From NCBI GenBank assembly GCA_030533405.1, contig JAUNJF010000016.1, forward strand, positions 1 through 64,000: 64,000 nt of DNA, in the 5' to 3' direction. The position numbers and the translations under genes were made by a program. Position 1 is the first letter of the stretch. Each line of letters opens with the position of its first letter. This document shows, one piece after another, positions 16,996 through 25,607 of the stretch. The notes below the pieces were generated by a model that saw only the letters and a program-made list of their open reading frames with translations, did not search any database and was not told where the DNA came from. The DNA is from Eubacteriales bacterium (GTDB taxonomy: Bacteria; Bacillota; Clostridia; Lachnospirales; Lachnospiraceae).

Positions 16996-18192
16996 ATGGA
17001 TTACAGAGCTTTTTTGATTAAATATGCGGAAATTGGAACAAAGGGAAAGAATCGATATGTGTTTGAGGATATTTTGTGCAAACAGATTCGTGTGCATTTG
17101 GCATCACTAGGCGAGTTTCAGATTCGTAAGGAATATGGACGTATTTTTGTGGAGGCAGAGTCGGATTTTGATTATGAGGATACGATCAAAGAGTTAAAAA
17201 AGGTATTTGGTATTATTGGAATCTGTCCAATCGTAATTGAAGAGCGTACGGATTTTGATACGATGAAGCAGAGAGCAATTGACTATATGAGAGAGTGCTA
17301 CGGAGAAAAGGCATTGACATTTAAGGTGGATGCCAGACGTGGTGATAAGTCTTATCCAATGAAATCAATGGAGATTAATAGTGAAATTGGTCATTATTTG
17401 CTTGAGGCGTTTTCTGAGTATAAAGTTGATGTACATCAGCCAGATGTATTATTGCATATTGAGATTCGTGATCAGTTATACTTGTATTCTCAGACAATCA
17501 AGGGAGCAGGTGGTTTGCCTGTTGGTACCAACGGAAAAGCGATGTTGTTATTGTCAGGTGGTATTGATTCGCCAGTTGCAGGATACATGATTTCAAAACG
17601 TGGTGTTGAATTGGAGGCAGTGTATTTTAATGCGCCACCATACACATCAGAGCGTGCAAAACAAAAGGTAGTGGATTTGGCGAGAATTGTATCAGGATTT
17701 TCAGGTAAAATACGCCTTCATGTTGTAAACTTTACAGATATTCAGCTCGCTATCTATGAAAAGTGTCCACATGAGGAACTTACCATTATTATGCGTCGTT
17801 ATATGATGAAGATTGCTGAGGAATTAGCAAAGAAAAATAAATGTCAGGCGCTGATTACAGGAGAAAGTATTGGACAGGTTGCATCGCAGACGATGCATAG
17901 TCTTGCATGTACCAATGAAGTATGTACATTGCCAGTGTTCCGTCCTTGCATTGGTATGGATAAGCAGGAGATTATTGATATATCTGAGGAAATTGATACT
18001 TATGAAACATCAATTCAGCCGTATGAGGATTGTTGTACGATTTTCGTGGCAAAACATCCAGTTACAAAACCGATTTTAGAGATTATCAAGCGTTCGGAAG
18101 AAAAATTAAATGATGTAATCGATGATTTGATGAAAAAGGCATTAGATACTGTTGAGGTAGTTGAGGCTAGATTTGAAGATTGGGAACGATAA
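16996..18192 (+). CDS. thiI: tRNA 4-thiouridine synthase ThiI
   Basis: From ATG 16996 (AAGGGAGA just upstream) this is 398 residues. The N-terminal ferredoxin-like and THUMP domains (about 1-165) are followed by a PP-loop adenylation domain with LLLSGGIDSPVAGYM (SGGIDSP at 187-193) and later LITGESIGQVASQTM. It adenylates U8 of tRNA and transfers sulfur to form s4U. It may also feed thiamine thiazole. The C-terminal rhodanese domain of the E. coli enzyme is absent, as usual in Firmicutes, so sulfur must come from the adjacent cysteine desulfurase. An upstream in-frame start at 16948 lies inside the palindromic element and is rejected. Confidence 0.95.
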   Translation: MDYRAFLIKYAEIGTKGKNRYVFEDILCKQIRVHLASLGEFQIRKEYGRIFVEAESDFDYEDTIKELKKVFGIIGICPIVIEERTDFDTMKQRAIDYMRECYGEKALTFKVDARRGDKSYPMKSMEINSEIGHYLLEAFSEYKVDVHQPDVLLHIEIRDQLYLYSQTIKGAGGLPVGTNGKAMLLLSGGIDSPVAGYMISKRGVELEAVYFNAPPYTSERAKQKVVDLARIVSGFSGKIRLHVVNFTDIQLAIYEKCPHEELTIIMRRYMMKIAEELAKKNKCQALITGESIGQVASQTMHSLACTNEVCTLPVFRPCIGMDKQEIIDISEEIDTYETSIQPYEDCCTIFVAKHPVTKPILEIIKRSEEKLNDVIDDLMKKALDTVEVVEARFEDWER

Positions 18193-18227
18193 GAAAAAAA
18201 GAGATTGTCACGATATGTGGCAATCTC
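18193..18227 (-). terminator. Terminator of the HPr-like gene, perhaps bidirectional
   Basis: An 11-bp stem GAGATTGTCAC / GTGGCAATCTC (18201-18211 with 18217-18227, one G-T pair). On the minus strand it is followed by seven Ts (the A run at 18194-18200), so it fits the minus-strand gene best. It may also stop thiI transcription. Confidence 0.7.
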
Positions 18228-18266
18228 TTAAATGCTTTGTTATTCAACCAATGTTATAATGAATAA

Positions 18267-18497
18267 TTAGATGATGTATTGCTCTAAAGCTTTCATGATA
18301 TCAGTATCATCACCTTCAGCATGAATATTCAATGTAATAGGCTGTGAGATGTCTAAACTGAAGATACCCATGATAGACTTTGCATCGATGACATATCGAC
18401 CAGATACCAAATCGAATTCTGCATCAAATCTAGCAATGTCGTTCACGAAACTTTTTACTTTGTCAATTGAATTTAATGAGATTTTAACTGATTTCAT
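18267..18497 (-). CDS. HPr-like protein lacking the phosphorylated histidine
   Basis: A 76-residue protein with the HPr fold pattern: the helix 2 region SGRYVIDAKSIMGIFSLD (about 32-49) matches the segment around the regulatory serine of HPr, here S41 in AKSIMG, and the C-terminal strand and helix follow. The N-terminal active-site loop, where true HPr has a histidine in HARP, reads NSIDK (10-14) with no histidine. It therefore cannot relay phosphate in the PTS in the usual way. It may be a Crh-like regulator through S41, or a divergent structural protein. AGGAGGA precedes the start, and its own promoter is visible. Confidence 0.8.
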   Translation of the reverse strand: MKSVKISLNSIDKVKSFVNDIARFDAEFDLVSGRYVIDAKSIMGIFSLDISQPITLNIHAEGDDTDIMKALEQYII

Positions 18498-18547
18498 ATA
18501 GATTCCTCCTAAAAATGTTAAGTGAATAAAGTCACTCGTCTAATACC

Positions 18548-18576
18548 ATGATAACTTTTTACATAACAAAAGTCAA
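18548..18576 (-). promoter_or_regulatory. Promoter of the HPr-like gene
   Basis: On the minus strand: TTGACT (plus 18571-18576), a 17-base spacer and TATCAT (plus 18548-18553). The leader then carries a small AGTGA / TCACT hairpin ahead of the AGGAGG site. Confidence 0.65.
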
Positions 18577-18595
18577 TATACTTACATCATAAATA

Positions 18596-18604
18596 TGTTA
18601 TAAT
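18596..18604 (+). promoter_or_regulatory. Extended -10 promoter of mtaB
   Basis: TGTTATAAT, an extended -10 element with a perfect TATAAT (18599-18604), lies about 30 bases before the mtaB start and is divergent from the HPr-like promoter. No clear -35 is seen. Confidence 0.5.
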
Positions 18605-18634
18605 ATAAACAACAGGGAAAGTGAGAAAAAAAGT

Positions 18635-20029
18635 ATGCATCAATATAGCGCAGCAATAATTAATCTTGGATGTAAAGTGAATAAATATGAAGCCGATGCT
18701 ATGCGGGACAAGCTGGTAGCTGCAGGAATTCAAATGGTAGAGCCAGAAGATATAGCGGACATTTATATTGTGAATACCTGCTCTGTCACCAATATGGCAC
18801 AAAAGAAATCAAGGCAGATATTAAGACGAGCCAAACGGAAAAATCCAGAGGCGATCATTGTTGCAGCAGGTTGTTATGTGAATGCAGAACATGATGTTTT
18901 AAAGCAGGAGGATTTCGTAGATATTGTTGTTGGAAACAATTGTAAAAAAGATATTGTTGAGGTAATCTTTGGGTATATACAAGAAAATTATCATGATGAT
19001 TACTATGTTGATATCAATCGTACAAAAGAATACGAAGAGATGGGAAGCTTACAGGCTTCACACCTTGACCATCAAAGAGCCTATATCAAGATTCAGGATG
19101 GTTGTAATCAGTTTTGTTCCTACTGTATTATACCATATACAAGGGGGCGTGTAAGAAGTCGAAGACCGGATAATATTTTGGAAGAAATCACCAAGCTAGC
19201 CCAAAATGGAGTAAAAGAATTTGTTTTGACGGGAATTCATATTTCTTCTTATGGTGTTGACTTTGCAAAAGAGGAAATAGAATATGATGCGATAATGGAT
19301 TGTAAACAAAAAGATGCGAATATTGGATTGGGTGAATTGGTGTCTATGATTGCAGCAATTCCAGAGGTACAAAGAATTCGACTTGGCTCTTTGGAACCGA
19401 GAATTGTGACAGATGACTTTTTGAAGCTGATTACACAGACGGAAAAAATCTGTCCGCATTTTCATTTATCGCTACAGAGTGCTTGTAATGATACGTTAAA
19501 GCGAATGAATCGAAAATATACAATTGAGGAATTTGAAGAAAAGTGTGAATTATTACGGAAATATTTTGATCGACCAGCACTTACAACAGATGTAATTGTT
19601 GGTTTTCCAGGAGAAACGGAAGAAGAATTTGCAACAACGGTAGAGAATCTGAAAAAGATTCATTTGTACGAGATTCATGTATTCAAATATTCTGTGCGTG
19701 CTGGTACGGTGGCTGAGAAGTTACCAAATCAGGTGCCGGAAGAAAAGAAGAATAGTAGAAGTGATGTGCTACTAAAGCTAACAGCACAGCAAAAATCAGA
19801 GTATGAACAATCCTTGCGAGGAACGGTTCAGGAAGTTCTAATTGAAGAACCTTGGAAGGAACATATGAATACAGAAGATGGTGCTGCTGTTGAGGCCGAA
19901 TTGTTAGAACAGTTGGATGAAACAGAGGAAAAACAATGGTATGTTGGACATACTAAGCGATATATCAAAGTGAAAGTTGCATCGAAAACAAATATTGTGA
20001 ATGAGATTGTGAAAGTTGAACTGTTATAA
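18635..20029 (+). CDS. mtaB: tRNA t6A37 methylthiotransferase MtaB
   Basis: A 464-residue radical-SAM methylthiotransferase. The N-terminal cluster-binding domain has C13 (NLGCKVNKYEADAM), C49 (NTCSVTN) and C80 (AAGCY). The radical-SAM motif C157-x3-C161-x2-C164 is in DGCNQFCSYCIIPYTRG, and a C-terminal TRAM-like domain ends the protein. The LGCKVNxYE and NTCSVTN motifs are characteristic of MtaB rather than MiaB or RimO. It converts t6A37 to ms2t6A37 in ANN-decoding tRNAs. A charged stretch at about residues 209-228 (VDFAKEEIEYDAIMD) looks like a lineage insertion. It is transcribed divergently from the HPr-like gene and followed by a terminator. Confidence 0.95.
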   Translation: MHQYSAAIINLGCKVNKYEADAMRDKLVAAGIQMVEPEDIADIYIVNTCSVTNMAQKKSRQILRRAKRKNPEAIIVAAGCYVNAEHDVLKQEDFVDIVVGNNCKKDIVEVIFGYIQENYHDDYYVDINRTKEYEEMGSLQASHLDHQRAYIKIQDGCNQFCSYCIIPYTRGRVRSRRPDNILEEITKLAQNGVKEFVLTGIHISSYGVDFAKEEIEYDAIMDCKQKDANIGLGELVSMIAAIPEVQRIRLGSLEPRIVTDDFLKLITQTEKICPHFHLSLQSACNDTLKRMNRKYTIEEFEEKCELLRKYFDRPALTTDVIVGFPGETEEEFATTVENLKKIHLYEIHVFKYSVRAGTVAEKLPNQVPEEKKNSRSDVLLKLTAQQKSEYEQSLRGTVQEVLIEEPWKEHMNTEDGAAVEAELLEQLDETEEKQWYVGHTKRYIKVKVASKTNIVNEIVKVELL

Positions 20030-20058
20030 GCAGATCGGTAAAGATTTGCTTTCTTTTT
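20029..20058 (+). terminator. Terminator of mtaB
   Basis: AGCAGATC / GATTTGCT stem (20029-20036 with 20043-20050, one G-T pair) followed by TTCTTTTT. The stem begins inside the mtaB stop codon. Confidence 0.7.
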
Positions 20059-20094
20059 AAACGAGATGTGATGAAAAACAGGAGGGTGAATGTT

Positions 20095-23000
20095 ATGAGG
20101 AGAAAAAACATAGGAAAACGAATACTGGTGTATTCTTTGACTGCTGCTATGATTTTTAGCAATGGTTTTGTGGTGCCACAAACCATGAAAACGGTGCAGG
20201 CTGCAAGCGGATTTACAGTAACGGGTGGAACACAGGGAATAGATTATAGCTATGAAAATGGGCAGTTAAAAATCTTAAATGGTACTGAGATGAAGATTTC
20301 TGGTTCGACGACAGATACCATTTATATTGTAAAGGATGCGAATCTGATATTGTCTAATCTTACGATTGGTCTGCCATATGATCCAAGTGCGAATAATGGA
20401 ATTGCAGGAATTACGGTTGAGGAGAATAGTGGTGGAACTGTGAATCTGATGCTAGAAGGTACGAATTATATTGATGGTTGGTATGGAGGTATTCAAAAAA
20501 ATGGTACAGTAGGGCAACTAACAATCAGTGGAAAATCAAATGCGAAATTGAATGTTAATTCGTGGAATAGCTGTGCAGCAATCGGAAGTAGCGTTGGGAA
20601 GGATACAGGTAATATTGCGATTATAAGTGGTAGTATAACAGCAAAATCGAATGGTGAAGGCGCAGCAATTGGAAGTGGAAAAAATGGAAGTGTAAGTAAT
20701 ATCCAGATTACTGGAGGTACTGTAGATGCAAAATGCAAGCTAAATGCTGCAGCCATTGGTGGTGGTGGCAACGGCAATGCAAATGGAATTTATATAAAGG
20801 GTGGCAATGTGAGTGCCAGTCCAGTTGACTTAAGTAAGGGAATTGATGATAGTATAACTGCATTAGGAGCAGCAATCGGCGGCGGTTCTGGTGCGAATGG
20901 AAATAATATAGAGATATCAGGTGGAATTGTTAAAGTAAGTATTGCTTGTCCTAGTTCAGATGTGACTAACCGTATTGAGGCAGGCGCAGCAATCGGTGGT
21001 GGAAATCACGGAAATGGCTCTAATATTACGATATCAGGTGGTGAAGTGACTGTAACAGAAACAGGACTTACTAGTGGAAAAGTATTTATCGGAGGAGCAG
21101 CGATTGGCGGCGGATATGGAGCAGATGGTGAAAATATCACAATATCAGGTGGCGATGTAGATGTAGTTGGTGGAAAACATGCAGCAGCCATAGGTGGTGG
21201 AGTGAAAGGAAATGGTAAGAATATCCAGATTACTGGCGGAAAAGTAAAAGCAAGAGCATATTGGACTTGTGATAATCATTATTACGGAGGTGCAGCGATT
21301 GGTGATGGTGGCTGTAATACCAGTGATGTAAATAGTTTGTATATGAACAAATCTGATGTGTCCATTTTGGGTGGTACTATTGATGCAACTGGTTCTGCTG
21401 GTGCTGCAGCGATTGGCGCAAGAGCTGAAAATGATTCAAAAGTATACATATCGGGCGGAAGTGTGAACGGAAAAGCAGGAAAATCAGTTTTTATTAAGGA
21501 GCAGACTAAGACGGTGGAGTATTATCCAGAAGTGATTGGATCCGGTGCAAAGGGGGATACTTCTGTAGTTGCACATAGCACAGAACAGACAGCTAAGAAA
21601 GTAACTTTGAATACATATAGAGGATATACAGCGAATGAGAAAGTGGTTCCGAAACTAATTGATGCCAATAATCAGCCATATTCTGGTTATGGAACAAATG
21701 ATATTTATGCGGATTCACAGGGAATCATTTATTTGTATTTAGAGGATGGTGTGAAGTTAGATCCTTCCAGTCAGAATTTAGCATGTAAGCATACTGGTGA
21801 AACAGAAACGAGAGATGCAAAAGAGGCTACCTGTAAAGAAAAAGGCTATACAGGAGATGTATATTGTAAGACATGTCAGGAACTGATTAAAAAGGGAACG
21901 GAAATAGCAGTAATTCAGCATGTCACAGAATTAAAAGATGCAAAAGCTGCTACTTGTAAAGAAAAAGGGTATACAGGAGATGAGTATTGTAAGAACTGTC
22001 AGGAACTGATAAAAAAAGGAACAGAAATAGCAATGGTTCAGCATATCACAGAATTAAAAAATGTGAAGGAAGCTACCTGTAAGGAAAAAGGCTATACAGG
22101 AGATGTTTGTTGTACGCTATGTAAGGAAGTTATTACAAGAGGAAAAGAAATTGCCTCACCTGCGCATGTGAAAGAATTGAGAAATGCCAAGGAGGCTACC
22201 TGTAAGGAAAAAGGGTATACGGGAGATGAGTATTGTAAGGTATGTCAGGAATTACTTACAAAGGGAAAAGAAATCGCAGTACTTGAGCATATCACAGAAA
22301 TAAAAAATGTCAAAAAAGCAACGTGTAAGGAAAAGGGATATACAGGGGATACTTGTTGTAAGATATGTAATGAAGTCATTGTAAAAGGACAGGAAACGGA
22401 TATTGTAGCGCATACCTGGGAATTGAAGGTAGAAAAAGAAGCAACTGTAGAGGCAGAAGGATACCAATATGAGTATTGTAAGGTGTGTGGTGTAAAAAGG
22501 AATGAAAAAACACTTCCTAAATTAGAAAAACCACACGTTCATGTGGGAAAAAAGGTAGCTGCTACAACACCAACCTGTTTAAAGGAAGGTAATATTACAT
22601 ATTACACATGTTCAAATACTACGAATGAATGTGGAAAGCTTTTTAAAGATGCAACCTGCAGTACGGAGATTTCAAAGGAAGATACTGTGTTACCAAAAAC
22701 AGACCATAAGTATGGTGAGTGGGTTGTGGTAAAGCCAGCGACATGTATAGAAAAGGGAAAATCAAAACATACCTGTATGACATCTGGTTGTACAAAATAT
22801 GAAGAACGTGAGGATAACGCACTAAAACATGATTTCTCAGAACAATGGACTAGTGATGGAAATACACACTGGAAGGCATGTAAGAGAACAGGTTGTGATG
22901 TGAAGCAGAGCCAGGAACAACATAATATGGTTACACTCACAGATGTTGTACCGACAGAAGAAAAAGAAGGTAAGGAACATGATGAGTGTAGTGTATGTCA

Positions 23001-24411
23001 CTACAAAAAAGAAGCGGTAACGCTTCCGAAAATTGAGAAAGCGCATGTTCATGCGGTGAAGGAAAAGATTGAGGCGATTCCTGCAACCTGCGAAAAAGAC
23101 GGAATGAAAGAGTATTTCCGATGTGAATGTGGTATGTTGTTTAAAGACAGTGCCTGCACGGAAGAAACGAAGCAGGCGGATATGGTGCAAAAGGCATTCG
23201 GGCATAAACCAGGTGAGTGGAAAGAAGAAAAAGCAGCAAGCTGTATCGTGGCTGGTAAATCTGTTCGCAAATGTGAAAACCAATCCTGCGAGTGGAAAGA
23301 AGAAAAAGCAATTGAACCACTTGGTCACAAAATGATGGAAGAATGGCAAAAAGATGCGCAAAAGCATTGGAAAAAATGCGAAGTAAAAGATTGTGAGTAT
23401 ATCGATAGCGAAGAAGAACATACATGGAAAAAGATTGTTGATAAACAGGCAACGGAGGAAGAGGAAGGCTCACAGCATGAGGAATGCGTTGTTTGTAAAT
23501 ATGCAAAAGAACCAGAAGTGATCGAAAAATTGGAAAAAGACCATGTGCATGAACCGATTTTTATACCAGCAATTCCAGCAGAGTGTGAAAAAGATGGTAC
23601 GATTGAGTATTATTTCTGTAAATGTGGTAAAATTTTTATGGACAAGGCTTGTGAAAAAGAAATCAATTTTGATCAGATTGGACAGAAGGCGTTAGGTCAC
23701 CAGTTTGGTGAATGGAGAGTTTGGAAAGAGCCAACTGCGGTTGAAGATGGAATTGAGAAGCGCGTCTGTGTGGCTTGTGAAAAAGAGGAAGCAAGAGGTA
23801 TTGCGGCAACAGGAGAAAAGCCATCGGATGATCCAAAAGATGAGCCTGGTGACCAACCAGGTGATCAGCCTGGAGGTTCGAAAGATGAAGATACAAAACC
23901 AAATCCAGAAACACCTTCGACGGAACAAAAGCCAGAAGTAAAAACGTTGAAAAAGGGCACAAGCAAAACGGACAAAAAGACAAATAGTAAGATTAAGGTT
24001 GTTAGTTCTGGTAAGGTGAAAAATGGAAAAGTAACTGGTGCAAAGGTAGAATATGTAAAACCTGCAAAGAGTTCAGCAAAGGTAAAGGTACCAGAAAGTG
24101 TTAAGATTGGTGGAGTAACATATAAGGTTACTGCAATCAGTGCAAATGCATTTAAAAATGATAAAAAAGTAAAAGAGGTAACGATTAGTAGTAATGTTAC
24201 TACAATTGGTGCAAATGCTTTTTCGGGTTGTAAGAAGCTAAAGAAAATTACAATCAAATCAGCCAATATTAAATCAATTGGAAAAAATGCATTGAAGAAT
24301 ATTGATAAGAGAGCGACTATTTATGTTCCGAAAAAACAATATAGCAAATACAAAAAGTTATTGACTGCTAAGACAGGTTACAAGAAAACAATGAAGATTA
24401 AAAAACGATAA
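20095..24411 (+). CDS. Large secreted Cys/His-repeat surface protein with LRR-like C-terminus
   Basis: From ATG 20095 (GGAGGGTGA upstream) this is 1,438 residues. Residues 1-37 form a signal peptide ending VQAAS. About 40-510 is a Gly/Ala/Ser-rich region of repeating AAIGGG turns and ISGG strands, like a right-handed beta-helix (carbohydrate-binding Cthe_2159-like). About 565-1240 is Cys/His-rich, with five near-identical 41-residue repeats (ATCKEKGYTGD, CxxC, His) and then more divergent ones. A Pro/Asp/Gly spacer follows, and the C-terminal 120 residues are BspA-type leucine-rich repeats (ANAFSGCKKLKKI). There is no LPxTG or membrane anchor. It is probably a wall-associated adhesin or glycan-binding protein. 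That role is inferred. Confidence 0.8.
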   Translation: MRRKNIGKRILVYSLTAAMIFSNGFVVPQTMKTVQAASGFTVTGGTQGIDYSYENGQLKILNGTEMKISGSTTDTIYIVKDANLILSNLTIGLPYDPSANNGIAGITVEENSGGTVNLMLEGTNYIDGWYGGIQKNGTVGQLTISGKSNAKLNVNSWNSCAAIGSSVGKDTGNIAIISGSITAKSNGEGAAIGSGKNGSVSNIQITGGTVDAKCKLNAAAIGGGGNGNANGIYIKGGNVSASPVDLSKGIDDSITALGAAIGGGSGANGNNIEISGGIVKVSIACPSSDVTNRIEAGAAIGGGNHGNGSNITISGGEVTVTETGLTSGKVFIGGAAIGGGYGADGENITISGGDVDVVGGKHAAAIGGGVKGNGKNIQITGGKVKARAYWTCDNHYYGGAAIGDGGCNTSDVNSLYMNKSDVSILGGTIDATGSAGAAAIGARAENDSKVYISGGSVNGKAGKSVFIKEQTKTVEYYPEVIGSGAKGDTSVVAHSTEQTAKKVTLNTYRGYTANEKVVPKLIDANNQPYSGYGTNDIYADSQGIIYLYLEDGVKLDPSSQNLACKHTGETETRDAKEATCKEKGYTGDVYCKTCQELIKKGTEIAVIQHVTELKDAKAATCKEKGYTGDEYCKNCQELIKKGTEIAMVQHITELKNVKEATCKEKGYTGDVCCTLCKEVITRGKEIASPAHVKELRNAKEATCKEKGYTGDEYCKVCQELLTKGKEIAVLEHITEIKNVKKATCKEKGYTGDTCCKICNEVIVKGQETDIVAHTWELKVEKEATVEAEGYQYEYCKVCGVKRNEKTLPKLEKPHVHVGKKVAATTPTCLKEGNITYYTCSNTTNECGKLFKDATCSTEISKEDTVLPKTDHKYGEWVVVKPATCIEKGKSKHTCMTSGCTKYEEREDNALKHDFSEQWTSDGNTHWKACKRTGCDVKQSQEQHNMVTLTDVVPTEEKEGKEHDECSVCHYKKEAVTLPKIEKAHVHAVKEKIEAIPATCEKDGMKEYFRCECGMLFKDSACTEETKQADMVQKAFGHKPGEWKEEKAASCIVAGKSVRKCENQSCEWKEEKAIEPLGHKMMEEWQKDAQKHWKKCEVKDCEYIDSEEEHTWKKIVDKQATEEEEGSQHEECVVCKYAKEPEVIEKLEKDHVHEPIFIPAIPAECEKDGTIEYYFCKCGKIFMDKACEKEINFDQIGQKALGHQFGEWRVWKEPTAVEDGIEKRVCVACEKEEARGIAATGEKPSDDPKDEPGDQPGDQPGGSKDEDTKPNPETPSTEQKPEVKTLKKGTSKTDKKTNSKIKVVSSGKVKNGKVTGAKVEYVKPAKSSAKVKVPESVKIGGVTYKVTAISANAFKNDKKVKEVTISSNVTTIGANAFSGCKKLKKITIKSANIKSIGKNALKNIDKRATIYVPKKQYSKYKKLLTAKTGYKKTMKIKKR
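21790..22410 (+). repeat. Tandem 123-bp coding repeats (five units)
   Basis: Units begin at CAT codons at 21790, 21919, 22042, 22165 and 22288. The spacing is 129 and then exactly 123 bases three times, ending at CAT 22411. Each unit encodes one Cys, one CxxC pair and a His. The high nucleotide similarity points to recent unequal recombination within the gene. Confidence 0.9.
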
Positions 24412-24432
24412 AAAAGTCGAATAATCTGACAG

Positions 24433-24470
24433 AAAAGTTGCAGGTCGTAAAGATACGACTTGCAACTTTT
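24433..24470 (+). terminator. Terminator of the surface-protein gene
   Basis: AAAAGTTGCA(G)GTCGTA pairs with TACGACTTGCAACTTTT (24433-24449 with 24454-24470) around a four-base loop, and the T run lies in the 3' arm. Confidence 0.85.
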
Positions 24471-24515
24471 GTTAATTTATATTATCATAAGGATATCAAA
24501 TAAGGACGTGATAAT

Positions 24516-24782
24516 ATGAATAATCAGAATACATTTAATACACAATTTGTAGAAGTAGTAAAGGATACGAATCTTTCTGTGGCAGATATATTGGCACAGG
24601 TTTATGTAGCTTTGTCTGAAAAAGGATATAATCCGGTTAGTCAGATTGTTGGTTATGTCATGAGCGGAGATCCAACATACATTACAAGCTATAAGAATGC
24701 ACGTAGCCTGATTATGAAGGCTGAGAGAGATGAGATTCTTGAAGTTTTGTTAGAGAATTATATTGAAACGAAACTAAAATAA
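24516..24782 (+). CDS. IreB family regulatory phosphoprotein
   Basis: An 88-residue member of the IreB/YrzL (DUF965) family. It has the typical start [13 protein letters not shown], then [15 protein letters not shown], the [14 protein letters not shown] motif and [13 protein letters not shown]. In Enterococcus, IreB is phosphorylated on N-terminal threonines by the kinase IreK and modulates cephalosporin tolerance. Two candidate threonines (T6, T9) are present here. It precedes ruvX by 13 bases, the usual conserved Firmicute order. Confidence 0.92.
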   Translation: MNNQNTFNTQFVEVVKDTNLSVADILAQVYVALSEKGYNPVSQIVGYVMSGDPTYITSYKNARSLIMKAERDEILEVLLENYIETKLK

Positions 24783-24795
24783 CAGGAGATAGAAG

Positions 24796-25239
24796 ATGCG
24801 GGTTTTAGGACTGGATTATGGTACGAAGACAGTTGGTGTAGCCTTAAGTGATGAATTAGGAATAACTGCACAACCGATTCGGACCATAGAGAGAAAGTCG
24901 GAGAATAAGCTACGAAAGACCTTGGCTGAGATTGAGTCGATCATCGAGGAGTACAAGGTTTGTTTTGTTGTGCTTGGATATCCGAAGAATATGAATAATA
25001 CAGTAGGACCTCGTGCAATTGCAACCGAGGAGTTTAAGGAACATATTGAAAGAAGGACAGGTCTTACAGTCTATTTACAGGATGAGAGACTTACAACTGT
25101 GGAATCGGAACGAATTTTGATGGAATCAGGTGTTCGAAGAGAACATCGAAAAGAATATGTTGATAAGATGGCTGCTGCAATTATTTTGCAAAGTTATCTG
25201 GATGGAATGAGTGAAGAGGAACGGATGCGTTTTCGTTAG
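24796..25239 (+). CDS. ruvX: Putative Holliday junction resolvase RuvX (YqgF)
   Basis: A 147-residue RNase H-fold protein. Conserved motifs are LGLDYGTKTVGVALSDE (acidic D7), VVLGYPKNMNNTVGPRA, YLQDERLTTVESE and DKMAAAIILQSYL. These supply the metal-binding acidic residues. YqgF/RuvX proteins act in pre-16S rRNA 5' processing and have been proposed as junction resolvases. It sits between ireB and a DUF1292 gene, as across Clostridia. A good AGGAGAT ribosome site precedes it. Confidence 0.94.
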   Translation: MRVLGLDYGTKTVGVALSDELGITAQPIRTIERKSENKLRKTLAEIESIIEEYKVCFVVLGYPKNMNNTVGPRAIATEEFKEHIERRTGLTVYLQDERLTTVESERILMESGVRREHRKEYVDKMAAAIILQSYLDGMSEEERMRFR

Positions 25240-25319
25240 AATGTAGATGCCTTATTTTGATGAGCAATGAAGAATAGGATTGCTGTGAAGTTTGCAATCT
25301 GGCAAGAAAGGATTAGATT

Positions 25320-25607
25320 ATGGAAGAATTAGAAACAATTGTAATTACATTTGATGATGGGGAAGAAACAGAATTTTATGTGTTAGAACAGACGTCACTT
25401 ATGGGTGTGAATTATTATCTGGTAGCACCTGTTGAAGATGAGAACGAAGAGGATGAATCAGAATGTTATATTTTGAAAGAGCATACTGATGAAAAAGATA
25501 AAGAGTACGGTATGTACGGTTTTGTTGAGGATGAGAATGAGTTGAATGCGTTATTCCCAATTTTTGAAGAGTTATTAGAAGACAGTGATATGGAGGTAGA
25601 GATTTGA
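25320..25607 (+). CDS. DUF1292 (YrzB-like) acidic protein
   Basis: A 95-residue, strongly acidic protein with a beta-rich pattern (TIVITFDDGEETEFYVLEQ, then YYLVAPVED) and an acidic C-terminus. It matches DUF1292/YrzB, which follows ireB and ruvX in most Firmicutes. The function is unknown. Its stop overlaps the TTG start of the RNase J gene, so the two are probably translationally coupled. Confidence 0.88.
   Translation: MEELETIVITFDDGEETEFYVLEQTSLMGVNYYLVAPVEDENEEDESECYILKEHTDEKDKEYGMYGFVEDENELNALFPIFEELLEDSDMEVEI

Noticed and set aside
21790-22410. Regularly spaced repeats that could suggest a CRISPR array
   Set aside because: The units are 123 bp, in frame, and vary at codon level as protein repeats. 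There are no short identical repeats with unique spacers and no cas genes.
22837-23421. 194-codon minus-strand open frame inside the surface-protein gene
   Set aside because: It is the shadow of the Lys/Glu-rich repeat region (AAA/GAA codons read as TTT/TTC), giving an artificial Phe-rich protein.
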